A DNA stretch of 64,000 bases. Source: Balanoglossus misakiensis. Its lineage: Eukaryota; Hemichordata. The stretch covers positions 6,882,001-6,946,000 of the forward strand of contig CM082577.2 of the NCBI GenBank assembly GCA_040954595.2, read 5' to 3'. Shown here piece after piece: positions 1 to 13,600 of this stretch; positions within the stretch are counted from its first letter, which is position 1; each line of letters opens with the position of its first letter. The position numbers and the translations under genes are program-made. The notes under the pieces were generated by a model, which saw only the letters and a list, made by a program, of their open reading frames with translations, searched no databases and was not told where the DNA came from.

Positions 1-3000
1 AAACATATAAAGTTGCATCCTTTGTACGGGTAATCTTGTAAGAAATCTCTTCTGTTAACTAGGATAGTTCATTTGGATTATTGTTAAGTCCTGTAAGGTA
101 TTCTAATAATCTTCCTACCGGTAGTTCATGTCAGATCATCTTGTGTATAACCTTTTTTATTTAGTTTTGAGGAGATGGAGATGACTGAGCATGGTTAACC
201 TATAAGCTTGATAATGTGTGGTTAAACCTTCGATGCAAAGTTTCGAATCTGGGGCAAGAACTCGATAAATTTGATTTTGGAGGCAATTATTCTGATTGTC
301 GTACGTCTGTTTGTGTGCTGCCATTAAACATGTGAGTCAAGTGGGAGCCTATGAATCGGATTAAATGAGATGCTCAAAAGTCATCGATAAGGAATGAATT
401 TTGTGAGGAGTTTGATAATTTGCGGGCAAATTTTCTTTAGCGACATATTCTTCTAAAGCACTCGTAAATTGTGCTGCTCCGCGCATCCCAAAGCAACAGT
501 TATTCCTGTCATTGAGATTCTGCAGCGTCGCCGTGAAGAGAATTCTGCGAAAGCTGTTCAAGTGTCGGTGTCACATTTGAAGAGTCAACTGGGAACAATT
601 AGAGATCAGGAGAAAAAAAATGGGACTCGTAGTGGTCGCACTCCGGTTTTTCAACGTGACACCTTTCGCTGTTTCCTTTTAATGGCGCGTATAAGGCCTG
701 ATTAGGAAAGGCGCGGCGTGGAGCGCAGTTGGGATGTTAAGTGCTTTACCCTTGTCGGTAATTGGAAAGCCGGCGTGGGACACGAAAGCACTCCACGTGT
801 GTGTACACTATACTCTGATTTCATTCATGTAAGCGCGATTTTTTTTCTTCCTGTGTGACACTGTTAAAAAGATGCGACTCTTATGATACATTGGAAAGTG
901 CATGGGGCTTGCTTCTAGTGGTTAGTGTCAATTAAAATGATGCGGAGTACAGTACATACAGAAATTTTAGTTTTTAATCGCACGCTTTTGTGGAACCACA
1001 TAATGGATGTGTTCCTTTTATTTGCCACTGTTAAAATTAACCGTCTACACCCTGAACTACTGTCTGTTTTTGATGTCCTGACTCCATCTAATGACCCAAA
1101 GTTTCACATACGCTGTTTAACTAGTACTATAGTACATGTGTACTGTAAATACATTTTGTCAGAACTGTACATCTAAAAAAGCTTTGTAATGGTATGCTCC
1201 TTCACTACTCATGCAGTCTGACCTAAAACGCACATTTATGATCAGATTTTAGAGACTTTTATCCAACAGCTCCATGCAATAGTCATGCTTTTTTCCACTA
1301 AGAGCTTTTTTGTGAAAAGTGTTAGCCTTTGGATTTTACATCATCTGATGCTGTTGGGCTGGATGTACAGATTATCGCTATCTTGAGAAATGGCTGTGAC
1401 CTTTCATTGACACGTTAATCTGTGCATTCGATCATGTTTGTCCCGAAGAAATCTCCCAGGAGTGACATTTGCGTTAATGTCTGGATGCGAGAAGTCTTGC
1501 AAGAGACACCTTAAAAGAAAAGCACAATCTTTAACAGGACGTTCAGATGTCAGATGGGCCTGATAGATTCTAGTGGCAGAGATGAACGACTGTCTTATTT
1601 AACGAGCAGATTACTATACAACCCGGTCATACTTGATCTCGCTCGATCAGCGTCTCTCTTTCTGCGAAACTGATGTATGCGTGCGTGCGTGCCACCAGCG
1701 CTTTGCAGGTTATACCTTTGCGTATGATTTATTCACCCGGATCAGAGGGTATCAGCCATTGCCGGCCGTGATTGCTGTGATAGAAAATACTTTACTGCAG
1801 AATGGCACCGTGAGTGATCGCCGAACGTGGATATAAAACATTAAAAATGTGATAAAGGTGTCGCAAGCAAGGTCCATACACTTTTAATGTATTGTAGCTT
1901 AGCTACCTCCATCATCATGAACATCGCCCCAAATAGCCATATTTTAGCTTGCATGCAGTCAAATGCATATTTTTTTTTCTGTGTAGATATAAAGTTTTTT
2001 TTTGCAAACTTGTGTAATTAGAGACCAGCATTGAATGTCAACATATTGACAGAAATGTTTAAAAAAATCATGAGCGTTAGTTGGATGTCAAAGTGCAAAA
2101 AAAACCCCACTTGAATCAAAATTTAAACGCTTTGGGATTGCAAGAATCTCAAGACATGCTGAATTTTTCAGGTTGTCGTTTCAATGATATATTTGTACTG
2201 AAAGCCGACATCATCACCGACTTTAATTCCTATCGGCGTTGAGATTGTGAACCTATGTTTCGTGACTGGTGCATTGTGTGGAGCAGTTGTGTTGAGACTG
2301 CAGCAATGCAATTATTACCTTTGGGGCTATTTCCACCCGACAGTAGCTATTTCCGTCTGTCACTTTAGAATATGCTGGCGTGTCACAGTGGTAGCTCATC
2401 ACAGCATTTGACAGGTTGTTGCAGTTAGAATGTGATATGTCAATTATTGGAAAAAAAATAATAACCAAATTGACCAATTAGTGACATTCTGTTGTATCGC
2501 ATGATTATATAAAGCAAGAAAATGTTTTTGATCCTGGTGCGAAAAAGGGTGACATGTTCAATGTGCTACAAGAGGTGACCGCACAGATAAACATTCCATT
2601 GCGTGTTGCAGATTGATAACACAAACAGTAATGGAACACAGCTAGACAGCATTGGAGGCAATAATCATACAATTTGATTATATACCGCAGACATGATGCA
2701 CACAGTGGCACTCACACACAGGCATTCTTACATTGTACATTGTGTGTGTCATGTCCATGAATGCAGTTTGTATCGCACATGTACATGTATGCCATGTACA
2801 TATTCAGCTTTCGCCCCGTAGCAGTCAATTAAGTCAGCGTTGTGAATATGGTCTAATGAAGTCTGGGCATAAGAATTGACGACGCGATCTTCAGAATCGT
2901 CGAGAGGTTGACCAGCCTCTTTTGTCGGGTTGCCTTTCATGATTTTTGAAGTATATGGACGCCACCTTCTGATGTCGGTTACTTAATTTGTGGACTGTGT

Positions 3001-6000
3001 AATTTACACAGAACTTCTTTCTGTTGAACCTCAGCATAAAGCAACAAGGTGGTTGTCAGTTTGTTTCTAATCGTTTGCTCCAATATCAAGCCCATGCAGA
3101 TCCCCAATTATCTCATGTGTAGAATTCTGTTTCTAAGACAACGCCTGGCTGATATGTTTGTACACAACAAAGTGTCATAAATTTCAAATGTATGAGAATT
3201 GCTGTTTTGTGACACTTGTAAATTTACTGATGGGGGGGGGGGTGTGATTTGTAATTTTGGTGAAAAGAAAAATAGTGACTACTGTATTTAATCACTCAGA
3301 TGCAGTGTTGGCTCTGCGGTTTTGCTACACAGCCGATATAAATATTTATGAGGCCTTGTGAAATTCGCCTGATATCAGTGCAATTGGCACTGGGTGAAAA
3401 TGCAGGTGTTCCGATATGATGATAAATCTATGCTATAATGACCGTATTTTTAGTAGGTAGCCTCTATACAATTCTGTGATAACTCAACAAAAATGATGCG
3501 ACTGTCTGTCAATACAAAAAACGGCAGGCGATTCCTCCTGTGGGTGGATGACTCGATCTTTTGTCTGCATCCAGTCAATACTTTTTTTGTTATGGCACCC
3601 ACTGCTTCCTGCATGGGCAAGATTGATTGGCATATACTAGAATTGCATGCATTTGGGAGGAAATAGAGTACAGAGAACGTACCTTCAGAGAATGGCCCAT
3701 TTTTTTCTGATTCTCAAAACGATTTTCAAAATTTCAAAATTCCGCTACATGTTCCTTGTACAGGTACCAGTATTCCTATGCCCACAGCCATAGACGGGAC
3801 GATACCCACCCTTCGAAAGCTGTCTATTTGTATTGTGTTGCTTGATGGCAGAAGGTACACTTTACTGTTCTCTTGCCAAAAATCAACAGATTTTTTTAAC
3901 AGAATGTAGGCCTGGCCTACATGTGTGTGGTCTTGTGTAAATGTTTCCTTTTCAACAATTAGTAATCTGGGATATTGATCTTGTTGTGAAATACTAGATG
4001 TATGTGATTTCTGTACATTTTATTGTTGTTCATCTCATCTCAACGCTGCCTGTAAAGTACTACTGCAGCTTTTGTAACCGTGTCGAGATGACTGATCTAT
4101 TTTGTCAGAGAACAAGTGGGCTTTGTTGGCAAATGCCAGTCTGCAAGTCTGCTTTCCTTTAACGTTTGAATGGAGATTTCAAAGTCAAAGAAACGCATAT
4201 CCATCTTGAAAATTAAGGTGTTACACTTTTGTGCTTGCTTGCCCAAGTACATTTTGATACTTTCCCTTTTTTTAATCAGGCACATAAATAAAAGGTCACA
4301 AAAGCAGATCTTTTGATTAGGTAAAAAGTTCATTTACTGAATTCGAATGTCTGATAATTATTATAATTATTCTGTGTTTAGGAACATAGTTTGAACGATT
4401 CTAATGGTTGTTGGTTTGACATGGTTTCAGGGAACGCCCTATTGATTTCTGAATATTTCTGAAATTGATTTTACAAATTTGAATATATGGCATACAATAA
4501 AAAAAATAAAGGAATATTTCAGACAATGTGTCTGTCTGAGGCACAAATCTATATTAGTTGTTGATAAAGGTCTGACAATTCTGCAGTCTTCGATAAATGT
4601 GATTCTCTCAAAGAAATGAATCAGACAGCACGTGTAGCTATGTGACATTTCACGACATGAGAGGAATTTGTCAAAAGGAAAATCCTTGTGATTCTGATTC
4701 AAAAGAAATCCCTCCAGAGAAATACCAAACTTAAAGACATACTCTGCGAGCAGTTCGGATTTCCATGGAAACACGGTGATATGTGTGCACGTACGTAATA
4801 TCTGAGGTTTTTGTATCAGTAAATACCATAAAAACTCTATTTATTAAATTGCACTCATTTTTGCCATAAACTGCTATATCTTTCTTGCTTAAAATCCAAC
4901 CACAAGCTTTGAATCCTGGATGACCTTCCTTATCATAGAAAACTGTAAGAAGATGAAAGTTGTTTTGTGTGTGAATGGATTTTTTTCCCATTTCAAGTTC
5001 AGAAAATTTATCAGCGTTTCAGAAGCATATACGCCGACAGGTCATCCCTAGTACGGTTCTCAGGGATGGAAGCGGCACCAGATTCAATCTCATTTTCAAG
5101 TTCCCATCAGACAAATTCTAGTAAAATCAAGTGCCACCTTATTTCATAATCCGTGTCAGGATAAGAGTCAATTATTTAGAGATGATTTGCTGAACTGTGG
5201 GAATTGTCTCCATCGACAGGATTAGAATTTGAAAGATCTCACAGTGTATCGGACTGAGTCAGTGTGCTTGGGGGAATTCCACACAAAGTGTTATAAATAA
5301 TGCCAGACAGGAAAGTACACGCAACACACTGTTGTAAATGCCTGGATAATGTACTGCTGTAGACCGTAGTTATTTATTTGTGGTGTGAAACATTGTGTAT
5401 CCACTTCGTATCAATATCATACAGAATCAGCAATGCTGTTGGAGTCAGTTCTGATTGGCATGAGTGTTACCAGTGCTGAAATTGTGGTCTTTTAAAGTGT
5501 CACAGTGCTTATTATCTTTGGTGTATTGTTTTCACTCATATACACCACACTTGGTTTGGAAATCAAAGTATCCAAAGTAAAGTATAATGGAGCAGCGATG
5601 TAATAATTATTGTAGATGAATAGAAATATGGCAGACTCCTAGATGCTGTAAAAACTCTTGGAAATTTCTGGCTAAATATGAATATGAATGAGGTAAAATA
5701 ACGTAAAATTGAAAGCCATCTTCAATGGTAGAAGGACCGTCCTATGACTGACAGTGAATATACTTGTGCTTAAACTGTATTGTACTGCACTGACTGCACT
5801 GTACCTGACAAGCAAGTGTACTTGATATGATGTCATGGCCAGATATAGCTGATAGTAATTATCTCATATTGCATCCAATATACTGCAATTGTCTTTGATC
5901 AATTTTTTGTAAACCACCTGAGGGATTAACCATCCATTTCTATCGTTCCTACTTCATCAGGAGATTAATTGTCTTCCACAAAAGTCATGCAGCATTCTGT

Positions 6001-9000
6001 GAAGGTCATCTTGGAGTCATCCAGATGTTCATATTTAACTCATCAAATCCATCTAATTAAAGTTTTGTGTGCTGGCTTTTGCGTACTTCGATCCTGCAAG
6101 CAAACAATTACATACAGTACATATATAGCTTGAACCTAGCATGTATGCCAGCACTCAGCTTGTATAGTCCTATATATAGCGGTTTCCTTCAGCCCATTTT
6201 GTCAATTACTCTGCCCGCATTTTCTTAGCACAAATGCTGGCATTTTAATGTGAGAATTTCAAAAGTCTGCCGTCCAACAATGGCACATCTGTGTGAAGTC
6301 ACTACTCCAAATGCCAGCACTGTGCTGAGCTTGGTGAGAGCTGAAGTAATGCTTTTACGTAATTGTCCTAATGTGATGCTGAAAACTGCTGTCATGCTGT
6401 TAGCATTTTGCTATATCTCTACTGAGTATTTTCTAATACCACAACACGAAATATCATGCAGAGATTTACAGATTGTCTGAACGTCGTAAATCCTTGAATC
6501 CACATAATGTAGCTTAAAATGACCCAGGCTTGTTTTCTCAATGTGTCACAGGCAGATGTAACCAAGTACTTCTGGCCTACAAAATTAGATTTCAGACCAT
6601 TCAACCAATTTCCCCCAGAGTTTGTGCATTCATGCAATTTAAAAAACAACGGCTTCAATGAATCGTTTGAGGTCTCTGGTTAAGGGGGTCGCATCTTTGC
6701 ACAAGATGTTGTCAGCTTGCCAATGTGCCCGATATCGGCTGATTGCCGGCTGAGTAGGATAATGGAGAGAAAAAAGGAGAGAGACTAAAGGCTTTACTGA
6801 TTTCTGCCGCCGTGTACTGTAAATGACTGCAGGGTATACTAAGCAATCAGTGAGATATGCGGTTGCCAAATGTCAAGCACCAGCCGAGAAGTACCTGATT
6901 ACAAAACACTGTGTATCATATTATGCCGGTGCTGACAAATTGTGATAAAACGAGAAGGATAGCTCAGCCTTCCATAATTTATTGTCGTAATTACGTTCTT
7001 CGTTTACCTGGTTTACATGCAGTCTGAAGGCATTAATATTCGTCATTGATTTTATTTTCTAATGTTGCTATTGATATGGCTTTATTCTCATTCCCATGTG
7101 CATTGGTATGCACTGGATAAATAGCAAGAATTGTGCGAGAATATTTGTGGAAGGTATGGCTTGCATAAATTAGGAAAATTTGCATAATTAAGTATATTCA
7201 TGTGTTATATATCAAACATATGACTCAATGAATTTTGATGAAGCTTGAAAGAAAGATATGAATGTATGGTAAAATAGCCAAGAGAAATCACCTACTGATC
7301 CCTCAAACTCTCATTTTTTTAAGTAGCTTGATGTTTTTGTACTATTAGAAAATTTAGACACGTTTGACAGACATCATTTGAGATCTGTAGTTGCAAGAAT
7401 GTAGTTACCGTAGTAATGTGTTTGTGCAGCGCATGTCAACTCTTAAATCAGCACAATTTTTACAGTTTTACAGTACAAATTTGCTTATTTTATAATTTTG
7501 ATGCGGTTATCATCTTCAAATTATCCAAATTACTCTTCTCCATTAAGATGCAGATGGGCTTAAATTAAAAATGACAATTAGCGCAGCAAATGCTTTGAGA
7601 CCAAAAAGTGGCCAGTGTGTTGCGCGAGCATCGCATCCGCAGCTGAAAGTTCTAATTGCTGCAGCTGTGAAGCATTTCAGCCAGTAATAATGATTTCCTG
7701 TATTGCAGATGTTAACGTATCTTATTTCCTCAATCCGGGACGATCAAATCTCCATTAGCGCGGCAACAGGCTCCCTCCTAATAGTCGTTAGTTCCTCAGT
7801 AAGAGACGACTAATGCCACAGGTGAAAAACGTAACGACTTGATTGTCGAGTCGCCCCGAGCGCGTGCCGTGTACACTGGGAGTTGATTAACAGCTTCACG
7901 GCGAGCATTTTCTGATATATCCTCGTAGTTCACCTGATACATTTGTGATGAAAGTGAAGCTAGAGAAAACGTTGTGTGGAATTGTAAGTGAGAAGAAAAC
8001 CTTTGGCCATATACCGTACGTTGTATCGTATGATCCCTTAATTCGGTAAGCTCTTTTCTCTAACTCTTTGTCCGGTATTTGCTGCCTGTCACTGAGTAGA
8101 CCATTCATGTTGAAATTTTCTTGTTCCATTAAAAATGTATGATGACATTAGATGTTGATGTTTCATTGTAAATGGATTGTTTAATTTTGTTAGTATGGAC
8201 ACAATTTTAGGCAGGTTTGACTTTTACAATTCATTTCTCTACTGGAGTATAGTATTAAACAGAAATGTCTGACCTTTTAATCATAATCCAAGAAAAAAGT
8301 ATTGAGTGCACTCAAGAGGTTATGTATATTAACTGACGGACAGGATGAACATTGTATTAGACTGGTCAACTGTGGCCCATTGCAATAATTGCTTGGTGAT
8401 TTCTACTACTGTTAAACATTGCCCTCCTCTTCTGTGTGCGTACCCATGTATAATATAAATCAATCTTCATGAGTAACGAACTGCAGGCAACAATACTTCA
8501 CCCAAGCGACTACATTCTGAAATAAAGCGAATTTGCATATAAATCTGCTGATAATTGTTCCATCGGATGTTCAAAACAACAATATATACTGGCGTCAGTG
8601 TATTTTTTTATTAATTTTGGGGAGGCAACAACTTGCGTTGAAAAAAATGAAGACTTAATAAATGCCAATTGATTCTCGTCGACCGGTGTGTGTACAGTGA
8701 GTATTAATGTGAAGCAGCTCTGTAGTGCGAGACGAGAGATTGCAATTTATCTTTCCACCGAGGATTCTGGCTGCTTTTTTAATGTCTCGTCTCAGCAACA
8801 GTAATTGACTGCTGGAACGTTGTAGCCAAGGAGACTCCTGCGGCTGGGATTAGTCTGTGGAGAGACGGCATCGCAATCTGGCTGGCCTCGCGCACTGTAC
8901 GCGGGCAGTACATTTCGTCGCAACGACATCCGTTCCTTCACGATCAGTCCGTATTTTATCGCGAGGTGAGGATATACCACGGAATCAACGCGCCCCGCGA

Positions 9001-10595
9001 ATGTCAGTATATCTGCGTTGACCAAGACCATGGAAGATTTCGTCGAAATTCATGCCCGCCTGGTTTCACTTAAAGTTACATGAGGCTTGACAGGTAGAGA
9101 GTACATCTTTCTATGCAACATCTATTTTTTTTATTTATTGAAATTCTTGCAGAGCGGAAATGCACATTAGACACGGGTTGATACTTTGACATTTTGTGTT
9201 GGATATGTGTTGTTATCTGTGATAGCTTTTTCTTGTCGTTTTAATGACGAGATTTCGCACACAGTACTCAGTCTGATTTTCAATGTTTATGAAGTGACTT
9301 CGCATGAATGTTCGACAACATTTTTCAGCATCAAAGTTTAAGACATATACATTGTATTGTATATCTCACATCCTGTATCTTATTCCTTTAGCGGCGACCT
9401 CCGCGGAAAATCAATAATCAATAATCGTATCAAATGCAAAACTAAGGCCATTATAAAGTGCATTTTTGTTCACTTCTGAAGGCAAAAAACCTACACATCA
9501 ATAAAGCTACCGTGGTCAATAATTCATTGAGTGGTTTGTGTGAATTCTACAAACAATTATCAACCTACGCGACTGTGTGCTTATAGCTGCGTGCACATCG
9601 CTGCTTCTGAATACGGGAAAGCGGGGTTTAATGTTTAAACAAAAAATAATTCTGTACACTCCGGATCCTATAAGATTTTGCTTGCAGTGAGCATTAATTA
9701 GGCGGAAGACATTGATTATCTCTGCCTCATTGTGTTCAGTATCACTGACAGTTACATACAATGCAGATCCTTGGGTAAGGCATTTTTTCTCAATTTTGTT
9801 TATCTAAGCTGCGTTGCATATATCGAACACAAATACCTCAGAATTCAGCCAAAGGGAAATGAGGTCATATTCTTTTTAAGTAAAATTTTTGAAAATCAGA
9901 TTCTTATATTTTCAATAGCACATTAAATACTATAAAGTTTACGCAAAACACATTGACATGCTAAAAATGGTAGAATAGCCTTTTGTAGACATTATCGCTC
10001 TCATAAAAGTTTTACAGCTGATAATACATGTACATGTTTCCACGTTGTCGTTATAGTCCAGTAAAGTTTCATTTGCAATATGTCGAAATCATTAGCCAAA
10101 CAGCCAGTCATTCAGTGAGATATGGCTGATGTGTTTGTCAGAGTAATAAAATTAAGCTGACTAGAGCTGACAGAAATCAACGTGAATCCTCCTGAGACCA
10201 CAGCTGATGACAGTGTTATAATAATGTTAGTGAACGCGCTGACTGGAATGAAAGTGACACTCGTTTCAGAGAAAACGATTATCTTCAAAGTTGTTTGCAA
10301 CTGAATTATTTATTATTTCTCTGCTCACCGTGTCTGGATATTGTGTCACTCGTTCACATCACTATTATCGGTTATCTGCTGCAGATTGACAGTTTGAAGA
10401 TACCGAAAGACATTCTCCCATTGACTTCTCTGTATCAGTGCTAACATGTATCTGTGAGGTTTTCACCAAATTCTATTCGTTGCTGGATGCAACTTTCTTG
10501 GATTCTCTGTAAGAAGAAGATTCACCATCTACAATTACTCACACTTAGGGTTTTAAAGTGGGAGGGTCGTCTGAAATGCTCATGTGCAACTTTTC

Positions 10596-10627
10596 TGTTT
10601 GTTTGTTTGTTTGTTTGTTTGTTTGTT
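10596..10627. repeat. (GTTT)n microsatellite
   Basis: About eight near-perfect copies of a GTTT tetranucleotide. Simple repeat in non-coding DNA; the frames it opens are repeat artefacts. Confidence 0.9.
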
Positions 10628-13600
10628 AACATATCATCAACATAGTTCCCACTATTCAGGGAGACCATCCAACCAATACATGTTATCAAATAAAATTGGA
10701 AATGTGATAAAAAGTAATTGTTTGCCATGATGTAATACAGAGTAACAACACATTGTGTGCAATGATGCATTTGCAGTAATTACACTACTTTGAATTGCTA
10801 GCAACTGTCATATGGGACCCATGCCTGCCTTGACACAGAAGGCACGACCCCCACCCTTTTAAATATCCCAATACACCAAGACCTGTCATTGGCACAGATC
10901 ACAGAATTACTCTGTAATTATACCTTGGCTCCCTGCTGAGCTGGGTTTCATTTTTATCCGAATTCTGTAAATGTAGAAAATTATAAAGTTATTAAGATGG
11001 ATATTTGAGGTGATTGTTTGATCTCTGTTTAATCTCAGCTCCCCGGTTCAGTGTAAACAACTGGCAGATTAGTCATTACCAGCTCTGTGAGGGGGCCGAG
11101 TAAAATCAATATCTGCAAATTATAGCTTTTGTTGAAATCCCATCCGAGTGATTATCTGTGTACATGTACAGTACATCTCTATGAATAAAAGATTATGGCT
11201 TCTATAACTGTATGGCTTGGATTTTTGATCAGGTGTAATTACAAATTTTGCGAATAAAGCAATAATGGTAAGAAGACAGTCTGTTACAATGTAAGTTTCC
11301 TCTTTCATAAAACTGTAAGTCATGTAGTAAAGTTAAGAACGTTGAACGTTTATTTGATGGAAAGCCTTTGTTTTCGATTGAAATTATAAAGATGAAGCTG
11401 ATAGGAAATTTGGTGCGCCTTTAATGAAGTTAAAATTTGAAAGCGTAGAAACGATTCAGGTTTCCATATTTACATAAAACACTTGAATTTTCCATGCAAA
11501 ACAAAACCTTTGCGAGAAAAGACTGTTGACTATTTAAAATTAAAATGTTCAGCCCAAAATATGTTAATTTGGCCCAACTAGCGAAGGGTTGAGATCTCTC
11601 TCTATATCGCATAAATCAATTTGACGACAGGCAGAACTGCAATTTAAAGTCACATTACCAGGGGTTTTATGGTGGCTTAATGTTCACATCCCTGTCATTA
11701 ACTGGCTTTTACTGGGAAAAGGAACATGCCTAAAGTCTCTGAGTTGCGAGAGCTAACAGAGCTGAAAATTGAATCGCCTGTTACCGAGTTAGTTTATAAT
11801 GCTCTTTTGCTCCACTTCGAACAGTTGTTAAATTTTCATGGTGAATGGAACTTCAGATATATTGCTTTATCTAACGTTTTAACACAGGAAGCTGATGGTC
11901 CGTGTGCTGAAATGTGCTGTTATTACTGATTGTCTTGCACCTGACTTGTATCTACAATTGAGTGTCCTGATGTTATAATTTCAGCATCTTATCATATATT
12001 GTCATGAGAGAGTTTATTTTTTACGTCACATGTATTTGGTTACTTTGAATTTTTAATTCCTAGATTTATTCCTCAATTATCTCATACATGTGATGCTAAA
12101 ATTTGCCTTGTAGAGTGGATTTGATCATTGTGAGAATAATTATAACTTAGTGTATGGCACACTTTAATGTACCGGTTCTTCTCAAATGGGAGCACAGTGC
12201 CTGTGATGCTAGTTTGGATTTTCTTCTTGCTGTTGAAAGTATCAACCTTTAAGCTAATTACAGTCTCAAGGGTAAAACTTTAAATTTGCTGGGGCTGCGT
12301 CACCCATCTGCAAGTGCAACCAACCGAAAAGTGATGGGTGATTTCATCCCACCATGAATTTGTGCTCAATTGCTTTGTCCCAGCATGGTGTCAAACATTT
12401 CTGACAATTCACATTTACCTCCAGGCACATGGCTCTTAATTCGCAACAAATTCACGTCGTTGGCTCGCAGCGGTCCGACGTTAACAGGCCTCTCTGCCAT
12501 TTGGTGATTTCGAAATATGCCAAGCTTTTGATAGACCTGCGTTCAGTCTCAGGCACGAAGCAGGAAGTTTTCCACTTATTTACCTGAGTCGTGAATCGGC
12601 AAATACAGATGCAGGTATGAGGAAGTGACATACAGACCCTACCACTCCATGCAAATTTTATATCCTTCGGAAATAAAACCCCATGTGTAAAAGTCGTTGA
12701 TGTGACATGCAGTTGATTTGTCACGTTGCCTGAGCCCGCTAGTGAAAACCATCAACCATTAATAACAGCATGTGATGCGGTGAAATTAGCTGACTTTGTT
12801 TTTACCCCGAACAGTGGCGAATAAAGTTCAAACCCTCAAGTCAAGTTGTCACATGTAGCAGTGTTTTAGTTCACTGTTCAAGCATGAAATCCAATGACCA
12901 GGCTATGCTCCAAACAGAGCTTTTTTGTCGTAAATTACCAGTACGAAATAAATCATTCACATGCAAATATGTACTGTAAAAAAAGTGATGCAATTTCCGT
13001 GGGAATTACTACTGATGATATTTTACTATATTTGCCAGAGATGTTTAATATTTGATACTTTATACTTAGTGCATACTTCCTCATTAAATGAAAATCTATC
13101 TAGGAAGGTGTGAGTGTTTGCATTTGATTTTACCGGTAAGTATTAAAACTGCATTGTTTGTTATCGTAAATTATGAATATACTGAAACAGTTCACACTAG
13201 AGGTATCACTTTGTTCAGAAAGTGAATCTACGAGCTTGGCAATCTGCTGAAGAAAATCGAGTCAGATTGGCAATTAGGGGGACCCTTAACTTTGATGTGA
13301 TCTTTGCTACAATAATTAATATTCACAAAAGTGAACTGTGAGATACATTCATGTGTGGTGGCTTGGTGGAGCGTGGGTTTTAAAACTTTGAGTATTGTGT
13401 CAGTGATGATCGAACAACGTGGCGATTCAGGCCACGTGGGCTGTCTTCCCTAGAGGACTTCACTCCCTTTAGGTGGGTGTGATTATTTAAAGCGAGTGGG
13501 ATGATAGGAAAATTCGTGCTGGCAAGTTTTCTTTATAGGTTTCCTGTTGTGCATAGACACACGTTCAGGTGAGACACTGCTGCAAGTGAAACTGAATCGT

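Noticed and set aside
361-705. Opposed frames near the window start (reverse 66 codons, forward 78 codons)
   Set aside because: Both look slightly gene-like, but no family is recognisable, no splice sites can be confirmed, and they overlap on opposite strands.
4439-4991. Two overlapping reverse frames of 111 and 86 codons
   Set aside because: Phe/Ile/Cys-rich products of AT-rich DNA with no family likeness; the frames contradict each other where they overlap.
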